DNA of 64,000 bases from an uncultured Lachnospiraceae bacterium (GCA_934293575.1 CAKQYU010000002.1:186001-250000), one strand, 5' to 3'. Positions 15,442 through 25,033 are shown, counted from the first letter of the stretch. Notes: generated from the sequence alone by a model not told the origin. Made by a program: numbers and translations.

Positions 15442-17550
15442 ATGAATGAAAATGTAGCAGAGATTTTTGGTTCAAACGTATTTAATGACGCAGTTATGAG
15501 AGAACGTCTTCCGAAAGCAGTTTACAAGGAACTGAAGAAGACTATTGAGCTTGGAAAAGAATTAAATCCACAGATTGCTGATACGGTTGCAAATGCAATG
15601 AAGGATTGGGCAATTGAAAAAGGTGCTACTCATTATACACATTGGTTCCAGCCAATGACAGGAAATACAGCAGAGAAGCATGATGCATTTATTACACCAA
15701 CATCAGATGGTAAGGTGATTCTTGAGTTTTCCGGTAAGGAATTAATTAAGGGTGAACCGGATGCTTCTTCTTTCCCTTCCGGTGGACTTCGAGCAACCAA
15801 TGAAGCGAGAGGTTATACAGCATGGGATTGTACATCACCTGCATTTATTAAGGAATCTCCGGATGGCAGCACAGTATTATGTATTCCGACAGCATTTTCT
15901 TCTTATACAGGAGAGGCATTGGATAAGAAGATTCCGTTACTTCGTTCGATGGAAGCTGTCAATGTACAGGCATTGAGAATTTTGAAGTTGTTTGGTAATA
16001 CAACAGCAACAAAGGTAACAACCTCTGTTGGACCTGAACAGGAATACTTCTTAGTTGATAAGAAAGATTATGACAAACGTAAGGATTTGATTTTTACAGG
16101 CCGTACACTCTTTGGTGCAATGCCACCTAAGGGACAGGAAATGGATGACCATTATTTTGGAACAGTAAGAGACCGTGTTCTTTCTTATATGAAAGATTTA
16201 AATATTGAGTTATGGAAACTTGGTATTTCTGCAAAGACACAGCACAATGAGGTTGCTCCTTGTCAGCATGAGCTTGCTCCGATTTATTCTACAACAAATG
16301 TTGGTACCGATCATAACCAGTTAGTAATGGAAACAATGAAAAAGGTAGCAGAAAGACATAATTTTGCATGCCTGTTACATGAGAAGCCATTTGCAGGTGT
16401 AAATGGTTCCGGAAAACACAACAACTGGTCAATGGCTACGGATGACGGAGTGAATTTGTTAGAGCCTGGAAAAACGCCTCATGAGAATGTACAGTTTTTG
16501 TTGTTCTTAACAGCAATTTTGAAGGCAGTGGATGAGCATGCTGATTTGTTAAGATTATCTGCATCTTCTGCGGGAAATGACCATAGATTAGGAGCAAACG
16601 AAGCACCTCCTGCAATTATTTCCGTATATTTGGGTGAGCAGCTTGATGATGTATTGAAGCAGTTGGATACAACAGGTGAAGCAACCAGTTCATTGCAGGG
16701 TAAAACTTATGAATCCGGTGTTAGTACTTTACCATCCTTCTTACAGGATGCAACAGACCGTAACCGTACATCGCCATTTGCATTTACCGGTAACAAGTTT
16801 GAGTTCCGTATGGTAGGTTCTACTCAGTCGATTGCAACACCAAACATTATCTTAAATACAATTGTTGCGGATTCTTTGTGTGAAATTGCTGATGAATTGG
16901 AAAAAGCCGATAACTTTGATATGGCAGTACATAACAAGATTAAAGAGTTGATTGCTAAGCATAAGAGAATTATCTTTAACGGTAACGGATATTCAGAGGA
17001 ATGGGTAAAGGAAGCAGAACGTCGTGGCCTTCCAAATATCAAGTGTCTTGTGGATGCAGTTGCAGCATTTAAGGATGCAGATAACATTGCAATGTTTGAG
17101 AAATTTGGAGTATTATCCGCAGCAGAGTGTGAATCACGTGCAGAGATTTATTATGAGAACTATGCAAAGCAGATTAATATTGAAGCAAAGACAATGTTAG
17201 ATATGGCAAAGAAACAGATTGTACCGGCTGTTATGAAATACTCGGCTGATACAGCACAGGGTGTGAATGCATTAAAGGCTGTAGGTGTTGATACATCTGT
17301 TCAGGAAGAAATCCTTAATGCAATTGCAAAGGAATTAAAGATAATGACATCTGCAATGGTGAAGTTAGAGGAGTTAGACGGCAAAGCACTTTCTATGGAA
17401 GAAGATATGGAAAAGGCTGCAAGATGTTTCCATGATGAAGTATTTGCTGCAATGAGTGAGGTTCGTGAACCGGCAGATAAGTTAGAGGAATTAGTGGATA
17501 AGGCTTATTGGCCATTCCCTCAGTATGAAGATTTATTATTCTATGTATAG
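15442..17550 (+). CDS. glnA: Glutamine synthetase, type III
   Basis: ATP-dependent condensation of glutamate and ammonia; the large dodecameric type III enzyme (GlnN class) of Clostridia and Bacteroidetes. 702 residues, the family length. Metal and substrate motifs: SVGPEQEYFLVDK, NEVAPCQHELAPIYS, GVNGSGKHNNWSM, and the arginine-rich RNRTSPFAFTGNKFEFRMVGS. The C-terminal half carries the long helical extension typical of type III. AAAGGAAG precedes the ATG. Expression is probably conditional, judged from the terminator in its leader; no nitrogen regulator gene is adjacent. Confidence 0.97.
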   Translation: MNENVAEIFGSNVFNDAVMRERLPKAVYKELKKTIELGKELNPQIADTVANAMKDWAIEKGATHYTHWFQPMTGNTAEKHDAFITPTSDGKVILEFSGKELIKGEPDASSFPSGGLRATNEARGYTAWDCTSPAFIKESPDGSTVLCIPTAFSSYTGEALDKKIPLLRSMEAVNVQALRILKLFGNTTATKVTTSVGPEQEYFLVDKKDYDKRKDLIFTGRTLFGAMPPKGQEMDDHYFGTVRDRVLSYMKDLNIELWKLGISAKTQHNEVAPCQHELAPIYSTTNVGTDHNQLVMETMKKVAERHNFACLLHEKPFAGVNGSGKHNNWSMATDDGVNLLEPGKTPHENVQFLLFLTAILKAVDEHADLLRLSASSAGNDHRLGANEAPPAIISVYLGEQLDDVLKQLDTTGEATSSLQGKTYESGVSTLPSFLQDATDRNRTSPFAFTGNKFEFRMVGSTQSIATPNIILNTIVADSLCEIADELEKADNFDMAVHNKIKELIAKHKRIIFNGNGYSEEWVKEAERRGLPNIKCLVDAVAAFKDADNIAMFEKFGVLSAAECESRAEIYYENYAKQINIEAKTMLDMAKKQIVPAVMKYSADTAQGVNALKAVGVDTSVQEEILNAIAKELKIMTSAMVKLEELDGKALSMEEDMEKAARCFHDEVFAAMSEVREPADKLEELVDKAYWPFPQYEDLLFYV

Positions 17551-17585
17551 AATGACCATTCATTAATACAGAACAAATGAAAAGT

Positions 17586-17635
17586 ACCTTTGATACAGAC
17601 AGTGGATTCTGTTTGATATCAAGGGTATTTTTTAT
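17586..17635 (+). terminator. glnA terminator
   Basis: TACCTTTGATACAGACAG pairs with CTGTTTGATATCAAGGGTA with one bulge and two wobble pairs, followed by a T-run. Confidence 0.9.
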
Positions 17636-17664
17636 TGCAAATTTAATACAAAAGTACTATGATG
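17636..17664 (+). promoter_or_regulatory. Candidate promoter of the MATE gene
   Basis: TTGCAA (17636-17641), 17-base spacer, TATGAT (17659-17664), immediately after the glnA terminator. Confidence 0.5.
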
Positions 17665-17704
17665 TGATGAGGATTTTTTGCATTGATATAAAGGTGGATG
17701 GAAT

Positions 17705-19057
17705 ATGAATGAATGTAAGCAGCAAAAAAATGAACTGGATATGTTAAATGGTTCTATATGGAAGAATGTCATGATATTTGCATTGCCGCTTGCCTTAAGC
17801 AGTATTTTGCAGCAGCTGTTTAATTCTGCTGATGTTGCGGTTGTTGGAAGATTTTCCGGAAGTGCTGCATTGGCGGCAGTCGGAAGTAACGGTTCGGTAA
17901 TTGCATTATTCGTAAATATTTTTGTGGGTTTGTCCGTTGGACCGAATGTAATTATTGCGAATTATATCGGGCAAGGGAAAAACAACCGGGTGTCAAAAGT
18001 GGTTCATACTGTAATCAGTTTTGGAATTTTTTCGGGAATATTTTTGCTGTTAATCGGACAGGTGATAGCAAAACCGGTTCTGATTTTAATTGGAACACCG
18101 GAAAATGTATTAAATCTTGCGGTGCTGTATTTGCGGATTTATTTTTTGGGAATGCCATTTATTATTTTATATAATTTCAGTTCGGCAATATTAAGAAGTA
18201 TCGGTGATACGAAAAGACCAATGTTTTGCCTGATTTTTTCGGGTGTTTTAAATGTTTTGTTAAATGTGCTTTTGGTAGTGGGATTTCATCTGGGCGTTGC
18301 CGGTGTTGCGATTGCGACGGTGTTATCCAATGTAGCCAGTTGCTTTATTTTGCTTTATTTGCTGGTTAAAGAAAACAGTATTATTCACTTAGAACCCCGC
18401 CGGCTAAAAATAGAATATCCATATCTTATGAGAGTCATAAAAGTGGGTGCTCCGGCGTCCGTACAGACAGCGGTTTTTTCATTATCCAATGTTATTATTC
18501 AATCCGGAATTAACAGCTTTGGAGCGGATGCAATTGCGGGTTCCGCAACAGGACTGAATTTTGAATATTTTACATATTATGTAATCAGTGCATTTGCCCA
18601 GGCATGCGTAACATTTACCAGCCAGAATTTTGGTGCCGGGAAAATGCAGCGTTGTCGAAAGACCTATCTCGCCTGTATGGTAGAGGGGATGGTGATTACT
18701 GCGATTTTAAGTGCGATTTTCATTATCTGGGGATATCCGTTTTGCCGGCTCTATACACATGATGAAAGCGTAATCCGATTTACCTTAAACCGGATGAATC
18801 ATGTTGTATTATTAGAGGCAATGACCGGCATTTATGAAATTACGGGTGGCTCCTTAAGAGGCAGCGGATACTCTGCACTCCCGGCAGTTCTGACCGTATT
18901 GGGATCCGTCTGTTTCCGTATCCTGTGGATGTTTACTGTGTTTAACAGATGGCATGACTTTGGCATGTTAATGACTGTATATCCAGTGTCATGGCTTGTG
19001 ACGGGAGCTTTGGTGGTAACCGCTTATATTATTGTAAATAAAAGACGAGGTTTGTAA
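17705..19057 (+). CDS. MATE family efflux transporter
   Basis: Cation-driven multidrug or metabolite exporter with about 12 membrane spans in 450 residues. Family hallmarks: IWKNVMIFALPLALSSILQQLFNSADVAVVGRF at the N-terminus, the VGLSVGPNVIIANYIGQGKNN loop, and a second half repeating the pattern (APASVQTAVFSLSNVIIQSGIN). Belongs to the DinF/NorM-like bacterial group common in Clostridia. Its stop codon directly abuts the stop codon of the convergent phosphoesterase. Substrate unknown. Confidence 0.92.
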   Translation: MNECKQQKNELDMLNGSIWKNVMIFALPLALSSILQQLFNSADVAVVGRFSGSAALAAVGSNGSVIALFVNIFVGLSVGPNVIIANYIGQGKNNRVSKVVHTVISFGIFSGIFLLLIGQVIAKPVLILIGTPENVLNLAVLYLRIYFLGMPFIILYNFSSAILRSIGDTKRPMFCLIFSGVLNVLLNVLLVVGFHLGVAGVAIATVLSNVASCFILLYLLVKENSIIHLEPRRLKIEYPYLMRVIKVGAPASVQTAVFSLSNVIIQSGINSFGADAIAGSATGLNFEYFTYYVISAFAQACVTFTSQNFGAGKMQRCRKTYLACMVEGMVITAILSAIFIIWGYPFCRLYTHDESVIRFTLNRMNHVVLLEAMTGIYEITGGSLRGSGYSALPAVLTVLGSVCFRILWMFTVFNRWHDFGMLMTVYPVSWLVTGALVVTAYIIVNKRRGL

Positions 19058-19657
19058 TTATTCTTTGTATTCAAAAATAAAACGCTCATATCCGTTGATA
19101 ACGGTTGTTGTGTCATTGTACGTACATTCCCGTTGTTGTTTCCAACTGTAATTTAAATGGACGTGCCCGTGCAGAAAATATTTTGGCTTGTATTTATCCA
19201 GAAGATTGCGAAATGCCTGAAAACCGGTGTGTGGAAGGTCTTCTCCGTCATTTAACTGGTAAGCGGGAGCGTGCGTCACAAGAATGTCGAATCCCTTGTG
19301 TCTGCGAATCTTAAATCGCAATTTTCGAACCCTGTGCTGCATTTCGCTTTCTGTATATTGAAATGGTCCGTAATTATAGTTTTTGGAGCCGCCAAGTCCA
19401 AGTATTCTTACTCCGTTATGAACATAAATATCATCATCAATACAGATACATCCTTCCGGAGGTGTTGTCTGATAGACACTGTCATGATTTCCGTGTACAT
19501 AAAGGATTGGAACCTTGGCAAAGGTTGCAAGGAAGGATAAATACTGAGGTTTTAAATCTCCACAGGAGATAATCAGGTCGATATTATCCAGTTTGCTTTT
19601 TTCAAAATAATCCCATAAATATTTGGATTCTTCATCTGCAAGTACTAGTATATTCAT
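19058..19657 (-). CDS. Calcineurin-like metallophosphoesterase
   Basis: Cytosolic phosphoesterase of 199 residues. Metal-binding motifs: CGDLKPQYL, YVHGNHDSVY, ILVTHAPAYQLND and FLHGHVHLNYS; the first motif (usually DxH) is LADEESKYL, so one metal ligand position differs from the canonical form. Its ATG overlaps the stop codon of the upstream ParB-like/BMP-like gene by 4 bases (ATGA), which implies translational coupling. Substrate unknown; many relatives act on phosphodiesters or nucleotides. Confidence 0.85.
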   Translation of the reverse strand: MNILVLADEESKYLWDYFEKSKLDNIDLIISCGDLKPQYLSFLATFAKVPILYVHGNHDSVYQTTPPEGCICIDDDIYVHNGVRILGLGGSKNYNYGPFQYTESEMQHRVRKLRFKIRRHKGFDILVTHAPAYQLNDGEDLPHTGFQAFRNLLDKYKPKYFLHGHVHLNYSWKQQRECTYNDTTTVINGYERFIFEYKE

Positions 19658-21594
19658 AGCAGCGAGGTACCCCCTTTGTCTGGAGCTGTTGTATCGACAC
19701 CTCGTAATTCAACAACCGGTTTTGCGTAATCTTTCAAGTCATCAATGACTGGAATGTTTCCGATTATGTTTTCAACCAGCCAGTCCATTGTCAGAATTTC
19801 TTCCGGTTGCAGCAATTCATTTTCGCTCAGACGTATCACATGATTCTGGTCAATCAGCGGTCCGGAAAACGGATGATAAATTCCTGATTTAATAGCATAT
19901 TTCATGACATTTATAAGCTTTGTGGTACCGGATGGAAGGCGGTTTGAACATATTACATCAATGACTCCGGCGGATAATCCCCACCAGTAATTTAATGCTT
20001 TGCTTTCAATGGTTTCTTCTTCGATTTTCCAGGAACCTTTCATGATGCTGTTAATCAATTTTTCATAAAAAACACCCCAGTGATAAATTGACATGGCAAG
20101 ATTGGTGCGTTCTCCGTTGTGAACGGAATACAATCCAAACTTTTTAGAGTCGTCATTCGGAGTGATCATATCCTGAGCAGAAATATAATTAATCTGTTCT
20201 TCCCAGAATAATTTTTCCGCATCGGATTGCTTTGAGGATGACCATGAAAGATACACGCTTGCTTTTGGATTGACCATTTTTGCACCCAGAGCAAATGCAT
20301 TGATACTAGCGGTTACACCATAGATTGGATAGTCTGCAATATAACCGATTTTGTTATTCTCACAAAGTGCTCCGGCAACCATTCCGGTCAGAAATTTGGC
20401 TTCATACATACGGGTATAATAGGTACGAACCGTATTGTGGGATGAGTTTGGTGCGCAGTTTAGTATTTTGACGTTCGGATGCGTTGCAGCAACTTTGAGA
20501 CTCGCCTTGATAAGACGTGGTGTAACGGTAAATATAATTTCATTACCATCTTTGCATGCTTCTTCCAATACAAGCTCGGCATCGGAATTGATTTCTCCCA
20601 ATATATAGCTAGAGGTTTCAATTGCATTTCCGAATACTTCTTCTAAATGAAGACGTCCCAACTCATGACCGTATATCCAGTTTGAAACGGAAGGCTCTTT
20701 GTCATAGATAAATGCGATTTTTTTGGTTGTAGTACGGATTTTGTTGAGCAGATTATCAACTAATTTTTTATCCTCTGTCGGATCCATCAAAAGCTCAACT
20801 GTGTCTTCCTCTGCCAATAATTCAATTTCAGACCAGATTTTTTGCAGTTTGCTGCGGATTTCACTTCGCATCATATTCTTTGATTCAGAATACGGATAAA
20901 GAGAAAGGAAGAATAAAAGTGCATCTCCGCAGGTGATGTTTTTTAATTTGCCGCCGCCCATATCGTTATATGCCTGAAAGAATGCGGTGTGAAAGGAAGC
21001 AAAATCCATACATTCATCTTCGGTCCAGCTTGTTGTTGAACTGTATCCGGTAGCCTCTATTAATTTTTTGTAGCTGCCCAGTTTCGAAAATTGAATATAG
21101 TTAATTTTGTTTAATTTATAAAAATCCATGTATTCATAATAGATTCGTATTTCCAAATCATCACTTGGCTTTGGAATTTTACGGATGACTTCCGCAACAA
21201 TATCGGAAGAATCAAAAAATTTAAGAACGCTGGTACGTTTATTTCCTTCGATAACATAGTATTTATTCAGATATTCATAGACTTTAATTGCATCATGGAT
21301 TCCTTCGTTTATCTGTGCATCCACTAAATTTGACCATTTGAAGGAAAATTCACTGCCGTAATCTAAAAGCGGCATGAAATTAGAAGCAAATGCCTGAGTA
21401 CGTCCGGCGGTGCTGGTTCCGACAATATGATGGAGCGGAATACTCATGACGCCAAGGTTTACTTCTCCTTCCGTATCTGCTAAGGAGAGGATTTCGTCTA
21501 ATACAGGTAAATAAGGATATTCTCCATGGGCTGTTTTTTCTTTAAATGCTTTGAGTCCCATTTTCTGTGCCTTAATGTAATCTTCGTATGCCAT
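19654..21594 (-). CDS. Cytosolic fusion: ParB/Srx-like domain plus BMP-like (Med-like) domain
   Basis: 646 residues, no signal peptide and no lipobox. Residues about 45-125 resemble the ParB/sulfiredoxin-like fold: GVMSIPLHHIVGTSTAGRTQ, then YYVIEGNKRTSVLKFF (residues 112-127), which matches the GNxR box. The middle (about 130-285) is helical. From about residue 288 (KKIAFIYDKEPSVSNWIYGH) the protein follows the basic membrane protein/PnrA-like sugar-binding fold, including IIFTVTPRLIKASLKVAATHPNVK, AKFLTGMVAGALCENNKIGYI and DVICSNRLPSG. BMP proteins normally are secreted ligand binders; the cytosolic location recalls Med. GAAAGGA precedes the ATG. Function unknown; a nucleoside- or sugar-sensing regulator is one possibility. 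Confidence 0.7.
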   Translation of the reverse strand: MAYEDYIKAQKMGLKAFKEKTAHGEYPYLPVLDEILSLADTEGEVNLGVMSIPLHHIVGTSTAGRTQAFASNFMPLLDYGSEFSFKWSNLVDAQINEGIHDAIKVYEYLNKYYVIEGNKRTSVLKFFDSSDIVAEVIRKIPKPSDDLEIRIYYEYMDFYKLNKINYIQFSKLGSYKKLIEATGYSSTTSWTEDECMDFASFHTAFFQAYNDMGGGKLKNITCGDALLFFLSLYPYSESKNMMRSEIRSKLQKIWSEIELLAEEDTVELLMDPTEDKKLVDNLLNKIRTTTKKIAFIYDKEPSVSNWIYGHELGRLHLEEVFGNAIETSSYILGEINSDAELVLEEACKDGNEIIFTVTPRLIKASLKVAATHPNVKILNCAPNSSHNTVRTYYTRMYEAKFLTGMVAGALCENNKIGYIADYPIYGVTASINAFALGAKMVNPKASVYLSWSSSKQSDAEKLFWEEQINYISAQDMITPNDDSKKFGLYSVHNGERTNLAMSIYHWGVFYEKLINSIMKGSWKIEEETIESKALNYWWGLSAGVIDVICSNRLPSGTTKLINVMKYAIKSGIYHPFSGPLIDQNHVIRLSENELLQPEEILTMDWLVENIIGNIPVIDDLKDYAKPVVELRGVDTTAPDKGGTSLL

Positions 21595-21688
21595 ATTGGT
21601 GTCCTTTCTATCACAATATTTTATAAAGTTCGATAATTATTATTTTTATGGAAATGATAGCATATATAAGAGGAAAAAACCATTTCTA

Positions 21689-21717
21689 TTTACAAAAGAT
21701 TTAATTCAAGTTACAAT
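21689..21717 (+). promoter_or_regulatory. topB promoter
   Basis: TTTACA (21689-21694), 17-base spacer, TACAAT (21712-21717), giving a leader of about 30 bases. Confidence 0.7.
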
Positions 21718-21754
21718 ATGGAAATGCTGTAAAAGTAGCAATAGAAAGTTGGAA

Positions 21755-23755
21755 ATGATGAAAAATTTGTATATTGCGGAAAAACCGAGTGTGGCAAGAG
21801 AGTTTGCAAAGGCACTGAAAATCAATGGGGGAAGTAAGGATGGTTACATCGAATCGCAGGATGCGATTGTGACATGGTGTGTCGGACATCTGGTAACGAT
21901 GAGTTATCCGGAAGAATATGATCCGGCACTGAAAAAATGGAGCTATGATACACTTCCGTTTTTACCAAAGACCTTCCGGTATGAGGTGATTGAAGGTGTT
22001 TCGAAACAATTTCATATTGTGGAAAAGCTGTTAAACAGAGAAGATGTAGCCTGTATTTATGTGTGTACGGACTCCGGAAGAGAGGGAGAATATATTTACC
22101 GTTTGGTTGACCGGATGGCGAAGGTGCCGGATACCAAGGCTAAAAAGAGAGTGTGGATCGATTCCCAGACGGAGGAAGAAATCCTTCGGGGAATTAAAGA
22201 GGCAAAGGATTTACATGAATATGATAATTTGTGCGCATCCGCGTATCTGCGGGCAAAAGAAGATTATCTGATGGGAATTAATTTTTCCAGGGTGCTTTCT
22301 TTAAAATACGGTTATACGGTTCGGGAATATTTGAAATTAAAGAAATGTGTGATTTCTGTAGGCAGGGTTATGACCTGTGTGCTTGGCATGATTGTGAAGC
22401 GGGAGCGGGAAATTCGCCAATTTGTTAAGACACCTTTTTATCGTGTGGTTGGAAATGTCATTTTAGCCGATGATGAATTAGAGGCAGAATGGAAGGCAGT
22501 AGAGGGCAGCCGGTTCTTTCAATCACCATTATTATATAAGGAAAATGGCTGGAAGGAAGAAAAGGACGCAAAGGAATGTATCCGGATTTTGGAAGAAAAG
22601 AAAAAAGATGGTCTTGTTCCTGCAAAAATAGAAAAAACAGAACGGAAAAAGGAAAATAAAAATGCACCGTTGTTATATAATTTGGCAGAGCTGCAAAATG
22701 ATTGTTCCAGATTTTTCAAAATCAGTCCAGATCAGACCTTACAGATTGTGCAGGAATTATATGAGAAGAAAATGGTAACTTATCCAAGAACCGATGCGAG
22801 AGTATTGTCAACTGCGGTAAGTAAGGAAATTTACAAAAACATATCGGGGTTAAGAAATTTTTCTTTGGTTTCGGAATTTGCCGGAAAAATTTTAGAAGAG
22901 AAAAGTTATCAGTCTATTGCAAAGACAAAGTATGTAAATGACAAACAGATAACGGATCACTATGCGATTATTCCGACCGGACAGGGATTGAATAACTATG
23001 CGTCTTTGCATGATGTATCAAAAAAGGTATATGAGATTATTGCCAGACGATTTTTAAGTATCTTTTATCCACCGGCAATTTACCAGAAAATATCATTGAC
23101 GCTTGACTGCAATGGGGAAAAATTGTTTGCCGGATTTAAGGTGCTGGTACAGAATGGATATCTGGCTGTGGCTGAAAATTCGTTTGCAAAGAAAAAAGAG
23201 GATGAAAAAAAATATTCTCAGGAAATGATTGGGCAGGCTATTAATTTAAAAAAGGGTATGGAGCTGATGATTCGGGAATTTGCGATAAAAGAAGGAGAAA
23301 CATCACCGCCGAAGCGTTATAGCTCCGGTACGTTAATCCTTGCCATGGAGAATGCCGGACAATTGATTGAAGATGAAGAGTTACGGGCGCAGATTAAGGG
23401 AAGCGGAATCGGAACTTCGGCAACCCGTGCCGAGATAATTAAGAAGCTGGTAAATAACAAATATTTAAGTCTCAACAAGAAAACGCAGATTATCACGCCG
23501 ACCTTAATGGGAGAAATGATACATGATATTGTGGCATATTCCATTCGTTCCCTGTTAAATCCGGAATTGACGGCAAGTTGGGAAAGAGGATTGTCTTATG
23601 TTGCAGAAGGTAGTATAACGGAAGGAGAATACATGCAGAAGTTAGAAACATATGTCAGACAAAAGACCGATGCGGTCAGGGGACATAATTATCAGTTTCA
23701 GCTGAAGCAGTGTTTTGATTATGCGTCACAGTTTTATAATAAAAAGGAAAGGTAG
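21755..23755 (+). CDS. topB: DNA topoisomerase III (type IA)
   Basis: Relaxes and decatenates DNA by cutting one strand. The Toprim domain has YIAEKPSVAREFA at the N-terminus and CTDSGREGEYIYRL; the catalytic tyrosine is Tyr343 in VTYPRTDARVLS; KGSGIGTSATRAEII marks the later domain. 666 residues, without C-terminal zinc fingers, as usual for TopB. Adjacent ATGs at 21755 and 21758 both fit, with only a weak RBS; the predicted promoter excludes the much longer upstream reading frame. A hexapeptide-repeat protein gene follows after 6 bases. Confidence 0.93.
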   Translation: MMKNLYIAEKPSVAREFAKALKINGGSKDGYIESQDAIVTWCVGHLVTMSYPEEYDPALKKWSYDTLPFLPKTFRYEVIEGVSKQFHIVEKLLNREDVACIYVCTDSGREGEYIYRLVDRMAKVPDTKAKKRVWIDSQTEEEILRGIKEAKDLHEYDNLCASAYLRAKEDYLMGINFSRVLSLKYGYTVREYLKLKKCVISVGRVMTCVLGMIVKREREIRQFVKTPFYRVVGNVILADDELEAEWKAVEGSRFFQSPLLYKENGWKEEKDAKECIRILEEKKKDGLVPAKIEKTERKKENKNAPLLYNLAELQNDCSRFFKISPDQTLQIVQELYEKKMVTYPRTDARVLSTAVSKEIYKNISGLRNFSLVSEFAGKILEEKSYQSIAKTKYVNDKQITDHYAIIPTGQGLNNYASLHDVSKKVYEIIARRFLSIFYPPAIYQKISLTLDCNGEKLFAGFKVLVQNGYLAVAENSFAKKKEDEKKYSQEMIGQAINLKKGMELMIREFAIKEGETSPPKRYSSGTLILAMENAGQLIEDEELRAQIKGSGIGTSATRAEIIKKLVNNKYLSLNKKTQIITPTLMGEMIHDIVAYSIRSLLNPELTASWERGLSYVAEGSITEGEYMQKLETYVRQKTDAVRGHNYQFQLKQCFDYASQFYNKKER

Positions 23756-23761
23756 AAAATT

Positions 23762-24436
23762 ATGTTAAAGGAACAGATTACAATAAAAGAATTATATTCA
23801 TTGGAGGAGACACTGGCAAAAGAGCTGTTGGAACAGTTTACATATCCGTGGGAAGTTTTACCGCATATTGGAGATTTTATAAAAAAAATAGGTCCTATGC
23901 TTCCGAAAGATGTTTACGAACAAAAGGGAGAAAATATATGGATTGCAAAGTCGGCAAAGATTTATCCGAATAATTATATTGACGGACCATGTATCATTGG
24001 TGAGAATACGCAGGTTCGTCCCGGTGCATTTATCCGTGGAAATGCATTGGTAGGAAATGATTGTGTGGTAGGTAATTCTACAGAATTAAAAAATGTAATT
24101 TTATTTAATCATGTACAGGTACCGCATTATAATTATGTTGGTGATTCCGTATTGGGATATTTTTCACATATGGGAGCAGGTTCCATCACATCCAATGTTA
24201 AGGCAGATAAAACCTTAGTTCATGTAAAGGGACCGGATTTTGATATTGATACGCAGCTTAAGAAGTTTGGAGCTATGCTTGGAGATCATGTGGAGATAGG
24301 ATGTAACAGTGTGTTAAATCCGGGCGTGGTTGTATGTAAGGATTCAAATGTGTATCCGGTGAGTATGGTAAGGGGTGTTGTACCGCCACATTCCATTTAT
24401 AAGGATAAAGAAAATATAATAGAAAAGAAAAATTAA
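23762..24436 (+). CDS. Left-handed beta-helix (hexapeptide repeat) protein, GlmU C-domain-like
   Basis: 224 residues. A helical N-terminus (about 1-50) is followed by imperfect hexapeptide repeats (AKSAKIYPNNYIDGPCIIGENTQVRP and on to VEIGCNSVLNPGVVV) as in UDP-GlcNAc acyltransferase domains. There is no nucleotidyltransferase domain, so it is not a full GlmU or a pyrophosphorylase although such proteins are often given that name. Candidate catalytic residues include the His in ILFNHVQVPHYNYVG. Cotranscribed with topB (6-base gap). Probable acyltransferase; substrate unknown. Confidence 0.75.
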   Translation: MLKEQITIKELYSLEETLAKELLEQFTYPWEVLPHIGDFIKKIGPMLPKDVYEQKGENIWIAKSAKIYPNNYIDGPCIIGENTQVRPGAFIRGNALVGNDCVVGNSTELKNVILFNHVQVPHYNYVGDSVLGYFSHMGAGSITSNVKADKTLVHVKGPDFDIDTQLKKFGAMLGDHVEIGCNSVLNPGVVVCKDSNVYPVSMVRGVVPPHSIYKDKENIIEKKN

Positions 24437-24449
24437 CTATAGTCAAATA

Positions 24450-24498
24450 TAAAGTTCCACAGAAGGAATAACGCTATTCTTTCTGTGGAACTTTTTTA
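24450..24498. terminator. Bidirectional terminator
   Basis: A 20-pair stem (AAAGTTCCACAGAAGGAATA with its complement, one G-U) around ACGC, flanked by A and T runs; lies between the convergent hexapeptide-repeat gene and the 24496-24930 gene. Confidence 0.92.
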
Positions 24499-24930
24499 TT
24501 CGGATGCCTTTGCCTGTTCCAATGCATTTTTAATTGCCTGATTTAATATGATATAAGTATATTGATTTTCCTGAGAATACGTCAGTTCATCCGGACTTTC
24601 CAAAGTCGGGATTTGTTCGTTGATTTCGTTAAGGGCAGGTTCAAGCAATGGATACATGGTTGTAACGGTTTCATTTAGATTTTCAATAGCAACGCTGTTG
24701 ATGGTATCTTCATCTACCGTAACCGCGACATTTAAGGTGTTTTCCCCTAATGTAATTGTGGAAGAATATACTCCGGGGATATATTTTCCGGTTGCCTGTG
24801 TTTTTTTCGAACCGTTTTTACCAAACATATTAATAAGAACGAGAATTAGAATGATGCCAAGAACTAAAAAAATTCCGGTATATATGATTTCTTTTGCTTT
24901 TACTACAACAATCTTAGTATGTGTGCCCAT
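24496..24930 (-). CDS. Membrane-anchored protein with degenerate FMN-binding-like domain
   Basis: 144 residues: one N-terminal membrane span (about 15-36), then an extracellular domain with YIPGVYSSTITLGENTLNVAVTVDEDTINSV and a C-terminal NQYTYIILNQAIKNALEQA helix. Spacing of these elements resembles the FMN-bind domain (PF04205) of RnfG/NqrC-type proteins, but the usual S(T)GAT-S/T flavin attachment motif is absent. AGGAGG precedes the ATG. Divergent from addB. Function unknown; similarity is by eye and moderate. Confidence 0.65.
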   Translation of the reverse strand: MGTHTKIVVVKAKEIIYTGIFLVLGIILILVLINMFGKNGSKKTQATGKYIPGVYSSTITLGENTLNVAVTVDEDTINSVAIENLNETVTTMYPLLEPALNEINEQIPTLESPDELTYSQENQYTYIILNQAIKNALEQAKASE

Positions 24931-25033
24931 AAACTTCCTCCTGAATATTGTTACTATATAGATATGCAGATGTGATTTTGATTAGAACAAAAAAATAATA
25001 TTTACAGAAGGACAGAAATTGAACATAGGGTAT

